Below, piece by piece: positions 52,034-64,000 of a stretch of 64,000 nt of DNA. Numbering within the stretch: the stretch's first letter is position 1; every line of letters starts with the position of its first letter. Origin of the DNA: Diplonema papillatum (Eukaryota > Euglenozoa > Diplonemea > Diplonemida > Diplonemidae). Under the pieces are notes generated by a model. It ran no database searches. It was not told the DNA's origin and was given only the letters and a program-made list of their open reading frames with translations. Both the position numbers and the translations under genes were made by a program. The stretch spans positions 191,001-255,000 of the forward strand of contig JAPJBO010000086.1 of the NCBI GenBank assembly GCA_030068145.1. The letters run 5' to 3'.

Positions 52034-52989
52034 TGAGCCAATTCACCTACCCCCCCTGAAAGCGACTTGAGCTCGATTACACTCGATTACGATCGATTAC
52101 AATCGATCAACTTTTGGTGAATTGGGGGGGTACTGTAACAATTGATTAAAGACACAGCACTCAGCCAATCCTGATTAGCTGATGCAACGTGTCTATTATC
52201 GAGCCTTCTTCTGGGGCTAAAGATGCTGATAGCACGATCATCGAATATCGAACAAAAAGAAGCATATTCGCCTGAAAAAAAGATGTAGCCAGGCAGTGCA
52301 GCAGGGGACGAGGAAGTTCGGACTGACTTGTGGAAGCAGGTTGTCGAGTGCATAGGGGCTCGGGTACCATTTTCCCGTATTAGCAACCTTTGCAATTTAG
52401 CGCAGCTATTACTCGAGCCTTTTGGCATTCCCTGCGGGGCAGTTCCAGGCGATATGGCTGTTCGACAAGCGCTTGGCAGACACCCTGTCCTCGAAGATGT
52501 CAAGTTTCTGTTTGTGGGTTCGATCTCCCTGGCGATAACAAGGCGGTTGAAGACGGAGGCTAATCTCACCTTTAGGCGCATGCCATTGTCAGACGCTACC
52601 GTCTGGCATTGCGCAATTCGTGCCATAGTCGTTGGGGGTATTGGCAAGGGGGTTCAGTGGACACTCATCTGTTGGCTCCTCGTTACTGCCTGGCTCCACC
52701 ACGGTGAAGGCCCACACCTGCGGTTTCCGTCCCTCGTATGCTTGTGCCTGGCACTTCTTGGGCCAGACAGTGGTCAACATGGTCGCTCATGGGCCAGCCA
52801 GGGGTCCACTAGTGGTCGAACCCAAAATACTAGTGTCAATTTCGATCACACTCTACAACGCTCGACTACACTCTACTACACTCTACTACACTCGATTACA
52901 CTGCATGATTATCGCCACAGATTCTTTGCATTCTAACCCAAAATATTACACTCGATTACGCTCGATCAGGGGGTGGGTGAATTGGCTCA
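52034..52989. mobile_element. TIR transposon with 5-bp target duplication
   Basis: The ends TGAGCCAATTCACC...GGTGAATTGGCTCA are perfect inverse repeats, with similarity continuing into a C-run/G-run and ctga. The element is 956 bp and flanked by tatat on both sides (52029-52033, 52990-52994). Just inside each end lie tandem words of the ctcgattaca type, and the right side has an actctactac minisatellite. Long open frames occur on both strands of the centre (about 52330-52640) but match nothing I know. A related 63-bp hairpin lies at 27975. The superfamily is not assigned. Confidence 0.82.
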
Positions 52990-53249
52990 TATATTCCGTT
53001 GCGGAGTTCCGTTGCTTCTGACAGCTATCTCGCTGCGCTCAATTGCAGCAGATACCTGAATGAAAAGGGCAGTATTTCCGTTCACGCTCTGGAGAGCATG
53101 CTCGGTCGGGGAAACGAGAAAGAACAAAATACGATGTATTTCACTTCCCTGCTGCGTTCGACCCTGAAAACGTCGTTTTGAAGCAAACGTCTGTATCAAG
53201 GGTCTTCACCTCGGGAAACCTTCACTTCAATTTCCGGACTGAACTGAGT

Positions 53250-53520
53250 CCGAAGTGAAGATTGCCGAAGTGAAATTTGCCGAAGTGAAGATCCACCAAG
53301 ACGTCCTCCTCGCCAAGACACCTGTCGTGGCAACTGCCTTTCCGAATGCTTGTCGCTCTTTCTGGTAGCCCATGATATGGCACCTGCTGCATCTTCACCC
53401 TCTTGAACTGCAACGCTGTCTTTTTGCGCTCGAACACCCATGACAAAAACACCATGTTCGGAAGTCTGTCGAGTTCATCGGGCCATTCCGTGTAAAACCT
53501 GTCGTGAACATTCCACACGC
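53250..53520 (-). pseudogene. Second minus-strand coding remnant
   Basis: On the minus strand from about 53514 the sequence reads VWNVHDRFYTEWPDELDRLP and continues NMVFLSWVFERKKTALQFKR. It then seems to change frame near 53380 (MGYQKERQAFGKAVATTGV). The composition is protein-like. It may be an upstream exon of the remnant at 50853-51480, split apart by the repeats and transposon between them. No family recognised. Confidence 0.3.
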
Positions 53521-53544
53521 CTTACCCCCTGCACCACTGCGTGT

Positions 53545-53713
53545 ACAATAATGTACAATAATCGTACAATAATATACAATAACTGTACAATAATGTACAA
53601 TAATGTACAATAATATACAATAATGTACAATAATGTACAATAAAAATACAATAATTCTTGGTCGGCGGGAAATACAATAATGTACAATAATCCATTCGTT
53701 TCACAACCGTGAC
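53545..53713. repeat. gtacaataat array, right copy
   Basis: About 13 units of 10-11 bp (gtacaataat, atacaataat) are followed by ccattcgtttcacaaccgtg, the inverse of the left flank of the array at 51505. Between 53255 and 53290 is a shorter ccgaagtgaag repeat. Confidence 0.8.
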
Positions 53714-54223
53714 AAGAGGTGCCCCGCTGCAATAAGAAGCTGATTGAGTGAGTACTCGCGACCACAAGGTGCCTATCGCAAGCTGTTTGGGACAAATCTC
53801 AAGACTCGGGAGGGTCTCGCCCAATTGTGAAGGAATTGCCACAGCTAAGTTGCTTTTTGGGCTATCATTTTTTGTTGTCAAATGCCCATGCTCGCCTTAC
53901 TTTTTGGAGGCCTTTGCACAGGGGGAAAATGGAACTGGTACAAAGCGCTGTCCCCCCAAAAGAAATACAGAAACAAAGAAAGAAAATGGAGGCATCAAAC
54001 GTCTGGACTCGAAATCCTTTTCTTCGTTTTCGTTTTTCTTTCTCCCTATTTCTTTACCTCATTCACCGCTGCCTTTTTTTTTTTTTTGTTTGACGAGTGC
54101 CGTGCGTGACGATTCTTGTGTTTCAACTCACTCCGTATACCTTCCACGACGACCTGAAAGAGCAAGTCACACGCGCGCAAGCGACAGGACGTGCCGTGGG
54201 TTACCGGCCCAGCAGAAAAGCCT

Positions 54224-54325
54224 GCAGCACTAGCAGCACTAGCAGCACTAGCATCACTAGCAGCACTAGCAGCACTGGCAGCACTAGCAGCACTAGCAGC
54301 ACTAGCAGCACTAGCAGCATAGCAG
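54224..54325. repeat. agcact hexanucleotide microsatellite
   Basis: About 17 units of agcact, with a few variants, read Ser-Thr in one frame. The 158-codon open frame that spans it is not considered a gene. Around 54475-54520 an atttccatttccacg repeat follows. Confidence 0.9.
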
Positions 54326-55041
54326 CGGAGCGCTTCAAGCAAGATAATGCAGATACGCCCTCCCCCGAGAAGTCAAAACTTAGTGTACAACTACTTAGTG
54401 TGCAACAACCAAACCTACTCCGGGAGTTGATACATGGTGTTTTGACATGGCAGTGGAACGTGGAAATCCATGGAAGTTTCTATAATTTCCATTTCCACGA
54501 TTTCCATTTTCACGAGGATCCACGTCTCGAACTCGCCCCGCTCGTCGTCTCCGCGCACGTTGGTCCAAGCTAGGCTCATGAACGTTTTGGCCTCTCCGCC
54601 AGACGAATCCTTGCCTTTGCCATTGCAGGGAGCAACCGCGCAGTAACCAGATTCGCATGTGATGGTCCGGGTCGCTGTTGCAGCACATGAAGCCGTACTG
54701 TGATCCGGATATCTCCAGTATACCAGGTCTACACACTGAGGCGCACCATTTCGGTCCCAAGGTGCGAGATAGAGTCTAGTCTCGGCGATGCGATGCATCA
54801 GTGCTGTGCTCCCTTCCCCTCCAGGCTTTGGGGCAGGATTCTGCCCCAACACTTCAATTTATCTTCACGTGGGCGGCCCTGATATTACCCCCTCAGGTAA
54901 CACCACTTTATCTTTAGCCATACTTCAACCTCCTTTCCTCTTCCTGAAAGGTCCGCCGATCACTACTAGCACGTACTGCGCTGAACTTCTCACCCAAACA
55001 AAGGGCCGCAATCGCAAGACACCCAAAGGGCAACACAAGAA

Positions 55042-57221
55042 ATGACGCGCGCCATGGTGTCGAAATTGCAGTACATCGCTCTAGGCAGCCTCATCGGGTT
55101 TCTCGTGGGCCACGGCGTTGGCGCCGGGATATTCACGAGCGCGAGGGCCGATAAACGGGCGCTGAGGAGCATGCTGGACGAGCTGCAGCGGGAGCACGAC
55201 GCGTTGAAGACGGAGCACGTCGACAGGGAAGCCGTCGTCGGCCACCTCCGGGAAAAGGCTGCCAGCGAGGCGGTGAAGAGGGCGCATTTACGGTCGGAAG
55301 CGACGGACGAAAAGCTGCTGCGTATCGCCCACGAACACGCGCTGCACGACGCGCTGAATCGGCACGCGCACGAGCACGCGGATCTTGAAAACTCGGAAGA
55401 AGACACGGAGGCACCTGACAAGCTCGCTAACGACGATTCAGATGACGCGTCCGCCAGAAGCCTCGACGAGGCTCGTCGCGGCAAGGAATCCGAACAGGAA
55501 AACGAAGCGAAGGACTCGGCCGGAGATGCGTCCGAGGACACCGACGACGGCACCGCGGACCTGCAGTACAAAGAACCGCCGCTACCTCACGGCTACGAGG
55601 TCAACGGCCTCGACCTTCCCAAGGCGCGCGCGCAGAATCGGACGATCATCGTCGTCCCGGCCAACCTGGGCTACATCGAATTCGCTTTGAACATCATCTG
55701 CTCGTTCCGCGCGCTGCGCATCTCGAACTACGTGCTGCTGGCCATGGACAAGGACGTGCTGTCCGAATTTGTCACGCGATCGCTGCCGGTGTACGCGGAC
55801 CCGGGGCTCCCGTTCATCACGTCCAAGTCCGCGCAATGGGCGGAAGCCAACTTCCACAAGCTCGTGTGCACGAAGCTGGTTCCGGTCACGAACCTGCTGA
55901 AGGCGGGTCTGCACGTCATCTTGTCAGACGCCGACATCGTGTGGCGCAAGAACCCCTTCGCGCACCTGCGCTGGGACCTGAGTCTGACCTTTTCGATCGG
56001 AAGCTGCCACAAAGTATGCCCGTCTCATCACTATTAGAGCGGGAGGGGTGGAAGCCGCGCATCGAGCCCTGACTCACAGTCCTCGGCGCCGAAACACGTT
56101 GCCGCTTTGATTATTCTGTGTGCTTGGGAGACGAGCAACCTTACACTCTGAAAATACCCGGAGGCGGAGAAACGTACCCGGTGGAGGCCCACGTTCTCTC
56201 CCTCTCTCTTGCAAAGACCAGCAACGGTAAGAAAACGAGAGCAGGTCCCGAACCCAGCTCACCCTTGAACTTGCTTTTGTGTTCTAGTTGCCCAGTTACT
56301 CACACACCAAAACAGTCTCTTCGAGATAACGCTGATCTTTCGAAGGACAAGGTTGCGAAGCTCAATACCGGCTTCTACTTCGCGCAATCGGATCCGAGCG
56401 TCATCAAGTTGTTCGAGCGTGCATACGGCGTCTGCAAGAGAGGCTCTCTCACCGGAGACCAGCCGGCGATAAATACCGTCATTCACCAGGTACGCTTTAT
56501 ACAATAGACCGGAATAAGAATCAACGCGAGCGATAGCAGCGGTTTGTAGAGGAAACAGGCTCATTGAGTGGGAGCATTCCATCTGTCATGTCAAGAGCTG
56601 CGACTCAACTGTTCTTGCAATCTGCGGATTCGTGCACGGTGCCGACCTATTGGCCAGCGCAAGCGATAGCAGCGGTTGGTAGAGGAAACAGGCTCATTGA
56701 GTGGGAGCATTCCATCTGTCATGTCAAGAGCTGCGACTCACTGTTCTTGCAATCTGCGGATTCGTGCACGGTGCCGACCTATTGGCCAGCGCAAGCGATA
56801 GCAGCGGTTGGTAGAGGAAACAGGCCAATTGAGAGTGGGAGCATTCCATCTGTCATGTCAAGAGCTGCGACTCTGTTCTTGCATTCTGCGGATTCGTGCC
56901 CTATTGGCCAGCGCGAGCGCTTGGGGCACGCAAAGACAAATTCAGACCATCACTCGCGCAACACCCGCACAGGACCTGACGGGGCATGATCGTATGCAGT
57001 ACACCTACGGCTTCTTCGATGGCTGTTTGTTTGCAAACGGATGCGTGTACTTCAAGCATTTGTGCGCGAACGACAGCAAATCCGACCCGTTTATTGTGCA
57101 CGCCAACTTCCTCGTCGGCAGGAAGAAGAAGATCAAGTCTCTCGCGAAGAGCGATCTCTGGAACTTGCGATGCCACCCCAACCCGGACCAGTACTCGCCG
57201 ACGGACCGCCCCAAGGGATGA
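55042..57221 (+). CDS. Nucleotide-diphospho-sugar transferase, type II membrane protein (3 exons)
   Basis: Exons 55042-56013 (gtatgc), 56316-56489 (aaacag; gtacgc) and 57000-57221 (atgcag) join in phase 0 throughout and give 455 residues. Residues of about 10-32 (YIALGSLIGFLVGHGVGAGIF) form a signal anchor, followed by a coiled, acidic stem (to about 180). The catalytic part has IIVVPANLGYIEFALNIICS, a GLHVILSDADIVWRKNPF string with the DxD metal/sugar-nucleotide motif (about residues 290-310), then KLNTGFYFAQSD and GDQPAINTVIH across exon 2, and FFDGCLFANGCVYF in exon 3. This is the order seen in PF03407-type glycosyltransferases such as RRA/RGXT-like Golgi enzymes. Donor and acceptor sugars are not predictable. 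Intron 2 holds 132-bp tandem repeats. Confidence 0.9.
56525..56930 (+). repeat. 132-bp tandem repeats inside an intron
   Basis: Three nearly identical units start at about 56525, 56657 and 56789 (gcgatagcagcggtt), and a truncated fourth begins near 56910. Each includes tgtcaagagctgcgactc, a phrase that also occurs at 28768 and 41045. The array makes up most of intron 2 of the glycosyltransferase gene. Confidence 0.93.
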
Positions 57222-58422
57222 CGCCCGCGAGGCTGCTTTTGCTGGCACCTACAGCTTCCCTGTACTGCGCCGCGCAGCTCCTGTCGGGGAGCAAGAAAGA
57301 GTCACACAGTAATGCTCAGGCCTGCGCAGTAGTCTTTGTGCGGTGCCCTTGTGCACCACTCACACATGGTTTGCTGACGACACCTAGCTCTTCAGAGGTA
57401 CTTGCCTTGTGCAGCAAGTTGGTCGAAGAGTACTTCATGCTGTTTGTCCCGGCACGGATTGTACGTCAGAAAACGACGACGATGCGTTCCCTTCGTTTGT
57501 GGCGCTGTCGTTGACGGGGCTGCGTTTTTGTTACACTCGCGAGGGCGATCGGAGGTCAATTTCACACCGGCGGGCACAGTTTCTTCCGTTGCTGCGGCCG
57601 CCCTGCCCCCCCGCATCTCGTTGCTCTTTTCCTCCCCCGTCTTCTTTCTAACCCGCCCTCACGGGGCTTCTTTTCTAACAGAACGAATGTTGAAACGTGA
57701 ACGAGTCGTCGTCGTTTCTCCTTTGTTTAGGCGAACTACTGTGTGTTGAGGGTGCAGCTAGCCCCCAAGCTGACCAATTTCGCTCTCAAGCAAGCGGTTA
57801 TGGCCACACCGTCTGCCGCCTGAATGCGTGCACCACTCGCGCTACAACATGTGTGCCAGGGATGATACCAGGGTGGTATCAGCACCATGCATGTTCGCTC
57901 CCGTGAAACGACCTGTTGTTTGTATTTTATTGGGAAAAATGAATTCCCTCTGGTGGAAATGGCTTGAGGAGCGTGACGATAAATTTCGTTTATTTTTTGA
58001 CAGGATTCCGTTGTGTTTACACAGGCCGGACACATAAACGAATATATTTTTTCCGATCTCGGAATTTATTTTGCCCCTCTACCATGTTTGTATTGTATTT
58101 GCCCCTCTACCATTTTTGTATTGTATTTGCCCCTCTACCATGTTTGTATTGTATTTGCCCCTCTACCTCCATATTTCCCCCCTTCCATTCGGAGTCAAAG
58201 CAGCTACGTCGAGTATTTTTTCTCCACACTGTCTCGCATCGAAAGGTCAGCGCAGCAGTCGAGTTTCAATTTCCTGAACTTGAATGAAGAAGACTGGCAG
58301 GCGAAAAAGAACCGGGGGGTTGGCGAACCGCCAAAGCCTGCATGCTGATAGCTTCTCGGCGCACCCAGCTGGGAGGCGTCGCCTGAGCTTGAGGAGCCGA
58401 GTTGGTTGTGAGTTCGCGGAAT
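57222..58422. other. Spacer before the myosin gene
   Basis: No gene supported. It includes a pyrimidine-rich stretch near 57600-57680 and a 28-bp tandem repeat (gcccctctaccatgtttgta type) with 3.5 units at 58073-58167. Confidence 0.6.
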
Positions 58423-61400
58423 ATGGACCCGAAAGGAGAGGCCGTGTTCTTCAACACTTCGTCAGACAGCTGGATGCTAGGCCGCAGGTCGAGGGATGGC
58501 GTCGTTACCGGTGAAAATGGGCAGGTTTACAAGGCTCTCCGTGAGGTGTACCACATCATGGACGAGGAAGGCATCGAGGCGGAGACGGATGACCTGCTCA
58601 AGCTCGGTGAACTGCACGAAGGCGTCCTCCTGCGTTGCGTCCGGAAACGGCACGCGAGAGATGAAATCTACACCTTCATCGGTATGCTAAATCGAACAGC
58701 GGCAGGGTTACAGTCTCGACTTTGCTGACATATGGATCGCGGCCTGCAGCGCGCCTCCGACGAACCGACCTACACCCGCCGTAGGAACACGAGAGTAGCA
58801 AGCCAACCTGATGCCCTCGGAGAGATCATCCCTGCACTCTAGCATCTCTCATTCTAGGGTTCCAAGGTGTAAGCTTGAGCAAAATGAGCGAACCTCCGTA
58901 CTGTAGATCATTTCACCGGTTGAGATCCAAAACCGACAGCACACGTGAGAAGATGCGTAAAGGTTTCAGATAAAGATAGCGAAAGGGCAAAAGAAAACGC
59001 AATACCGTCACTAAAAGGCATGCAAAAACGCTGTACGAAAGTACATAATGTTGTTGACAACGAAAACCAAAATAGTAAACCAAGACTGCGCATTTCTTTG
59101 GCTCGACCACTTCTGTGTCCGTCTGCACATTTGCCAAACCGGGATACACTTCCGTAACACGACACGTTCACAGTGACGCAGAGTGTGGGATTACCACGCG
59201 AAGACGCGAGCCCCCATTTGCTTGCGCTCCTGTAGCAACAACATGCAAAAACCGTGGCTTCCCATTCGATGCTGAGCAGACATATGTTCAAGTCCCGCTT
59301 TGCAAATCTGAGTAGTGTTCATTCTTCACAACCCATTACAAGGTCCGGCCGTCATTCTGTCGATAAATCCGTGGAAGTTCACCATCCCGGCTTACACCGC
59401 CGACCAGATGCCGAGCTACATTCGGGGCGATAAGGGAGTACCGCCTCACATTTGGTCGATCGGCAAGACCGCGTACGAGAACATGATGACCCACAGCCAG
59501 AACCAAACGATTCTCGTGTCTGGGGAGAGTGGTGCCGGAAAGACGGAAGCCGTCAAGTCCCTGCTCAAGTTCTTGGGGAAGATGAGTGAAGCGCATGCTG
59601 CCATGATTCAGTCGAGCGAGGACATGATTGAAAAGGTACGCTTTTGAGCAACCGCCTACCTTGTACGAACCCCAGTCTCCATTTTGCATTGAAACCTTCG
59701 GCGCCTGTCCGGATACAGCGCCCCCAACAATTCGCAGAAACAGTTGCCAAGGAAGTTTCCCTGGAAGGAATTGGCAGCTAGCTTCCGGCCTCATCGCACT
59801 CGGTCTCGGCTGGGTCAAGGGAAGGAAGGAGAGAAGTCTGACAGAGCCTGATAAAAAAAATTCAGTCTCAGAAGACCCACCTCAACCCACCCGAATTCTC
59901 CTGTTGTAGGCTCGGGTGGTGTGCTCATCCTGCCATGCGCTTTGCTCCAGTTCCTACCGTATACTACTAAAGAAGTTCGAAGAACCCCCGATTCTTTCCC
60001 ATCCGAAAAATAATTCTCCACAAGTCGCCACTCCACGCAAAGGGCGACGACCAGGGACGAATTGCATCCGAGAACTTGAACGAATTGAAGTCGCCAGTCA
60101 ACAGGCAGCATGTCAGCCCCCCCGGCTGATCGTCGGTGGCGCAAAGAGACTTTCACTCCACATAACAGGGCGTCGTAAAGGTCACGGATGAGATCGACGA
60201 CCCGCCCCCGGAACCACCGCGCGGCGAGACGCGGTCGGATATCCTGCAGGCGAAAATCGAGGCGTGCAACCCCATCCTCGAGACCTTCGGCAACGCCAAG
60301 ACCGTGCGCAACGACAACTCGTCGCGGTTCGGCAAGTTCCTGGAGGTCAATTACGACGGCGAGGGCCGGATCTGCGGCGCGCACACCATCAACTACCTCC
60401 TCGAGCGGTCCCGCGTCGTGTCGGCAGGCGGCCACGAGCGGCTGTTCCACAGCTTCTACCAGCTGATGGCGTCGACCGACGCGAAGACGGTCTACGGCCT
60501 CGAAGGGCCGTCGCATTACAAGTCGCTCGGGGACACGATCCGGATCGAGGGGGTCGACGACGCGAAGGACTTCAAAGACACGTCGCACGCGATGCGCACG
60601 ATGGGGCTTTCAGAGGAGCAGGTGAAGTCGGTGTGGGCGGTGGTCGCAGGCATCTTGCACTTGCACCGCGTATCCTTCCAGGCGAACGAGGACACAGACG
60701 AGACAGAAGTCGTGCCGGCGACGGCGGTGTACTTGGAAAAAGCGGCCGAGGTCTGGTGTGTCGATGCGGACACCTTCAAACGGGAGCTGCTCTGCGTGAC
60801 GGTCAAAGCCGGGAACGAGTTGGTCGTGCGGAAGTACTCGCCGCAGAAGGCGACGGCCACGCGCGACGCGATCTGCAAGGAAGTGTACGCCTCGTTGTTC
60901 CAGTGGTTGATTGACCAGATCAACGACACGATGCGCCCGGAGCCCGGCGTCTCGGCGTCGTGGATCGGGCTGCTTGACATCTTCGGGTTCGAGCACTTCC
61001 AGCACAACTCTTTGGAGCAGCTTTGCATCAACCTCGCCAACGAGATGCTCCAAAACCACTACAACGAGCACATCTTCACCGCGGACATGATGGAATGCCG
61101 CGCCGAGGGCATCGAGACGCAGCACGTGGAGTTCCAAGACAACAAAGCGGTCGTCGATCTCATCGCGCACAACACGAAAGGTCTGCAATTTTCACGGGCG
61201 GCAGGTCTCGGCTTGGGCACCATCAATTTGATGACCAACCGTACAGTTTCGACTGACCTGGGATTTTTTCACCAAACAATTGAAACATGAGATGTTGGAG
61301 GACATGAGAGTCTCGTCACCGCAAACCGCGGCTTTTTCGCTTGCGTCCTGAATCTGGCTTGACGGAAGAACGATCAGGGACTGCCGTTCAACGAAAGTCG

Positions 61401-64000
61401 AGTGAGGATCGGGGATTGCCTTGGTCATACCGCCCGTCCTTGAAGAGGGTGATTCTCAAAGATTTCTCTTAAAACCGCGAGGAACCTTGAGGAACTTATT
61501 AAGTCGTGCATAGAGGATTACCAGCAAGCCCGTGGGACAGAGCCTGGGAGGGGGAACACTCGTTTTCGACTTCAAACGCGCGCCACCCTCATGCAAATTC
61601 AATTGTGCTCAGGTATCCTCGCACACCTCGACGACCAGTGCAAGACGCGGCCGGACGACAACATGGCGTTCCTGGACAGGATCACGCGAGACCTGTCGAA
61701 AGATCCCGCGTTCTTCCGCTCGAAGCTTGACCGGGACGCCTTCAGGCTGAAACACTATGCAGCGGACGTCCGGTACGGCGTCGCGAATTTCGGCGAAAAA
61801 AACTTGGACTCGGTGCCCGACGGCATTCTGAAGGTCGTCAGAGCATCGACGGACCCGCTCATCGCCGGCCTGGCCAAGGCGGAGCCGGGAAGCGATTCGG
61901 TGACCGGTATCTTCAAAAAGCAGCTCCGCGACCTCATCAACGTCATCAACCTGACGAAGCCGAGCTGGATCAGGTGCATCAAGCCGCACCCCGTCAAGCG
62001 GCCGAGGCTCTTCGAACCCGTTTCCTCGATGGCCCAACTCGCTTCCAGCGGCGTGCTCGAGACTGTGCGCGTGCGACAGGCTGGATACCCTGTGCGCATA
62101 CCACACGCCGTGTTCGTCAACAGGTACCGCTTCTTCACACTGCCCAAAATCATGTGCGTGTGTGTGACACGGGTTCGCAGGTTTACGTAGCTTATTGACG
62201 TTTCAAGTTACCGTCTGTATTCAAAAGTGGGTGGTACTATGAGCAATTTTGTCCTTTCTTAGTTGCCGGTTTCGCAATTGTCGCAAAAGCGTCCAGGTTT
62301 CGTGGGCACCAAATGCAAGAAGAAGGAATGTTGCCTGCGGCGGCAACATTTTCCGCATTTTTGCGCCTCTTCGTGTGCACTCGGTTGCGCGGCTCCTAAC
62401 GTGATCAGCATATTTCAGTTTTGGGAAAAGTTCCTCAGGGGACCAGTCCCCGTTGGAAATGATGTGCCCAATTGGGACTAGTCCCTTTCACCGCGTTTCG
62501 GGGCCTTGTTGTGGGGGGGGGGAGGCCAAAACGTAACATCGCTACGAACGCCTGGCTGCCACAAGCCAGTTATCCTGCGCCCCGCCGCCAGCGCAAATTT
62601 GAAGCGGCCTGTCCGACCTATCCGCGGACGCAGGATTTCTTTCGAAAAGCCACCTCTTTTCTTCACACGCAGGTTCAGAATTCTGCTCCCCAACATGCGG
62701 CGGTCCGGGGCAGTGGACCAGGTTGCAGCGAGATCCGTCCTAGAGGCACTGCAGCTGCCAGCGGAGAAGGCGCAGGTCGGCAAGACGAAGGTGTTCCTGC
62801 GGTCGTACGTGCACACGGAGCTGGAGGACGCGCGGAATGCTACGTACGCCCGCGTGGCGACGGTGGTGTCGATGTGGGGGAGGACGCGGGTCGCCATGCG
62901 AGATGCGTTCAAGCGCAAATACCGAAGCCTGCTGGAGCTGCTGCGCGAGCAGAAAAAGGTGAAGCAGGCGTTCGAAGCCGATGCGGTCGAGCAGCTGGCG
63001 CAGGTGGCAGAGGAAGAAACAGCGGCCTTGCCCGCCCTCTTCGCGGCCGTCGCAGAGGACGAGCGCCTTTGCTTCCAAAATTGGTGCGAAGCGGACCGCT
63101 GCCGCGCAGTAGAACCCGAGGAAGCTGCCGCCCGGGACCTGCTCCTCGAGGAGAGCCGCCGGCTCAGGGTATGTCTTTTGTTTGTTTCGAGACATTGCGT
63201 GTGTGCAAAAATGTGTAAGCTTGAGCAATGCGCGACCTCACCGGTTCAGTTTACGCGTCTTTGCACCACATGACCTTAACACGAGAACAAGCCAAGCGAA
63301 AATAATAATAACTGTGTGTGTCAAAGCAAAAGTCTCATAAGGGGAGCGAAAGGATTGCAAAAAAGGTATAAGACCCGCAGTCCTTAGGAAGTGAAAATCT
63401 GTCGTAAAGGGGGCTGCAGATAGGGTATTTAGTGTCGTAGGGTTGCGCTCGGAAGGCGGGAAATTCCGTGCTGTACTACTACTACGACTAGGGTAGGTCG
63501 AGAAGACTGTTGTGACCCTAGAAAAAAAGATTCTGGGCCTCCTTCCCCGCTTAGGCGGGGTGTGTGCTTCCGGTCATGATTACAGGTTCAGGGGGTACCA
63601 TTTACAAGGCTGCAACCGAAATGGAACCGGACGCGGCTTAGTTCGACTCAGCACGGAAAATCTTACTGGGTCGAGACGATCCCAAGAATCCGCAAACGGG
63701 CCGCTGCCCATGCTTCACTCTACCGACTGCTTTGGTTTGCTGTCTCGTTGTACGGAAGGTGCCCCGAAACCTGATTGCCCGTTAGTGGGCTTTGCTTAGA
63801 TTCAGCCGGAACACGGACCCAATTATGGAGAAGAAAGAAAAGGTACCAAATCAAATAAACGCAAAACAGCTCTTGTACGACAACTGGGAGAAGATGGTGC
63901 TCGACAGGAACTACGACGGGAGCATCCCGCTCTTGTACTGCGAGGAAGAAGAGGAGTGGCGGAGCGTCGTCCTGCGAGCGGAAGAAGACAGGGCGTGCCT
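58423..64000 (+). CDS. Myosin heavy chain, motor domain and neck (partial, at least 6 exons)
   Basis: Exons 58423-58681, 59343-59635, 60169-61180, 61613-62123, 62673-63168 and 63870 to beyond the window join in phases 1,0,1,2,0 without a frame break. The first five encode 857 residues. The N-terminus has an SH3-like start (WMLGRRSRDGVVTGENG). Then come the P-loop GESGAGKT (about 147-154), switch I NAKTVRNDNSSRFGK (about 226), switch II LDIFGFEHF (about 453), the actin-side WIRCIKPHP (about 640), SH-helix GVLETVRVRQAGYP and the converter FVNRFRILLPNM formed across the exon 4/5 join. A weak IQ-like neck (ARVATVVSMWGRTRVAMR) and an acidic helical tail follow. It should be an ATP-driven actin motor. 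The class cannot be given because the tail lies beyond the edge. Introns are 432-701 nt with GT-AG ends. Confidence 0.95.

Noticed and set aside
52328-52936. 203-codon plus-strand frame inside the TIR element as a transposase
   Set aside because: No DDE motif spacing or known fold can be recognised and the opposite strand is also open, so no call is made.
54097-54573. 158-codon open frame over the agcact microsatellite
   Set aside because: The frame stays open because of the Ser-Thr repeat and simple atttcc repeats; there is no domain and composition is unlike the coding exons.

Overview
This is a nuclear genome segment from a protist-like eukaryote. GC-rich coding exons are interrupted by GT-AG introns and sit in a large amount of lower-GC, repeat-filled DNA. 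Every confidently called gene lies on the + strand, and the resident retroelement is of the tyrosine-recombinase (YR) type with gag, then YR, then RT-RNase H. That order is known from the VIPER elements of trypanosomatids. Co-directional genes plus this element suggest a euglenozoan, possibly a diplonemid since ordinary cis-introns are present; this is inference and rests on no species-specific marker.

Layout: 1-1044 nested tandem repeats; 1045-4506 secreted VWA/Cache protein like the calcium-channel alpha2/delta subunit; 6187-7066 PUB-domain protein with a C2HC zinc finger (two exons); 8900-10910 DEAD-box helicase of the DDX49/Dbp8 type (two exons); 13827-15787 sulfotransferase (two exons); 17704-26031 an unknown gene of at least four exons whose last intron, about 5.5 kb, holds a VIPER/Ngaro-like retroelement with complete split direct repeats; 26032-38450 a gene-poor stretch with a 43/42-bp alternating satellite and a hAT-type miniature transposon with an 8-bp target duplication; 38451-42724 a large unknown protein with 63-residue repeats and a CxxC pair; 43506-44981 a DUF4211-like protein with a PCNA-box-like tail; 46313-46732 an LSD1-type zinc-finger protein; 46733-55041 repeats, a TIR transposon with a 5-bp target duplication and minus-strand coding remnants; 55042-57221 a nucleotide-diphospho-sugar transferase (three exons); 58423 to the window end, a myosin heavy chain whose sixth exon runs off the edge.

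The most striking pattern is that gene ends are echoed. At least five genes are followed, and one or two are preceded, by decayed tandem copies of their own terminal exon plus UTR: helicase, sulfotransferase on both sides, the four-exon unknown gene, the DUF4211 gene and, more weakly, the alpha2/delta-like gene. The copies look non-functional and progressively degraded, which suggests a genome-wide process of partial tandem duplication at transcript ends.

The genes do not form one pathway. The window is best read as a co-directional run of unrelated housekeeping and membrane or secretory genes with heavy repeat turnover in introns and spacers.
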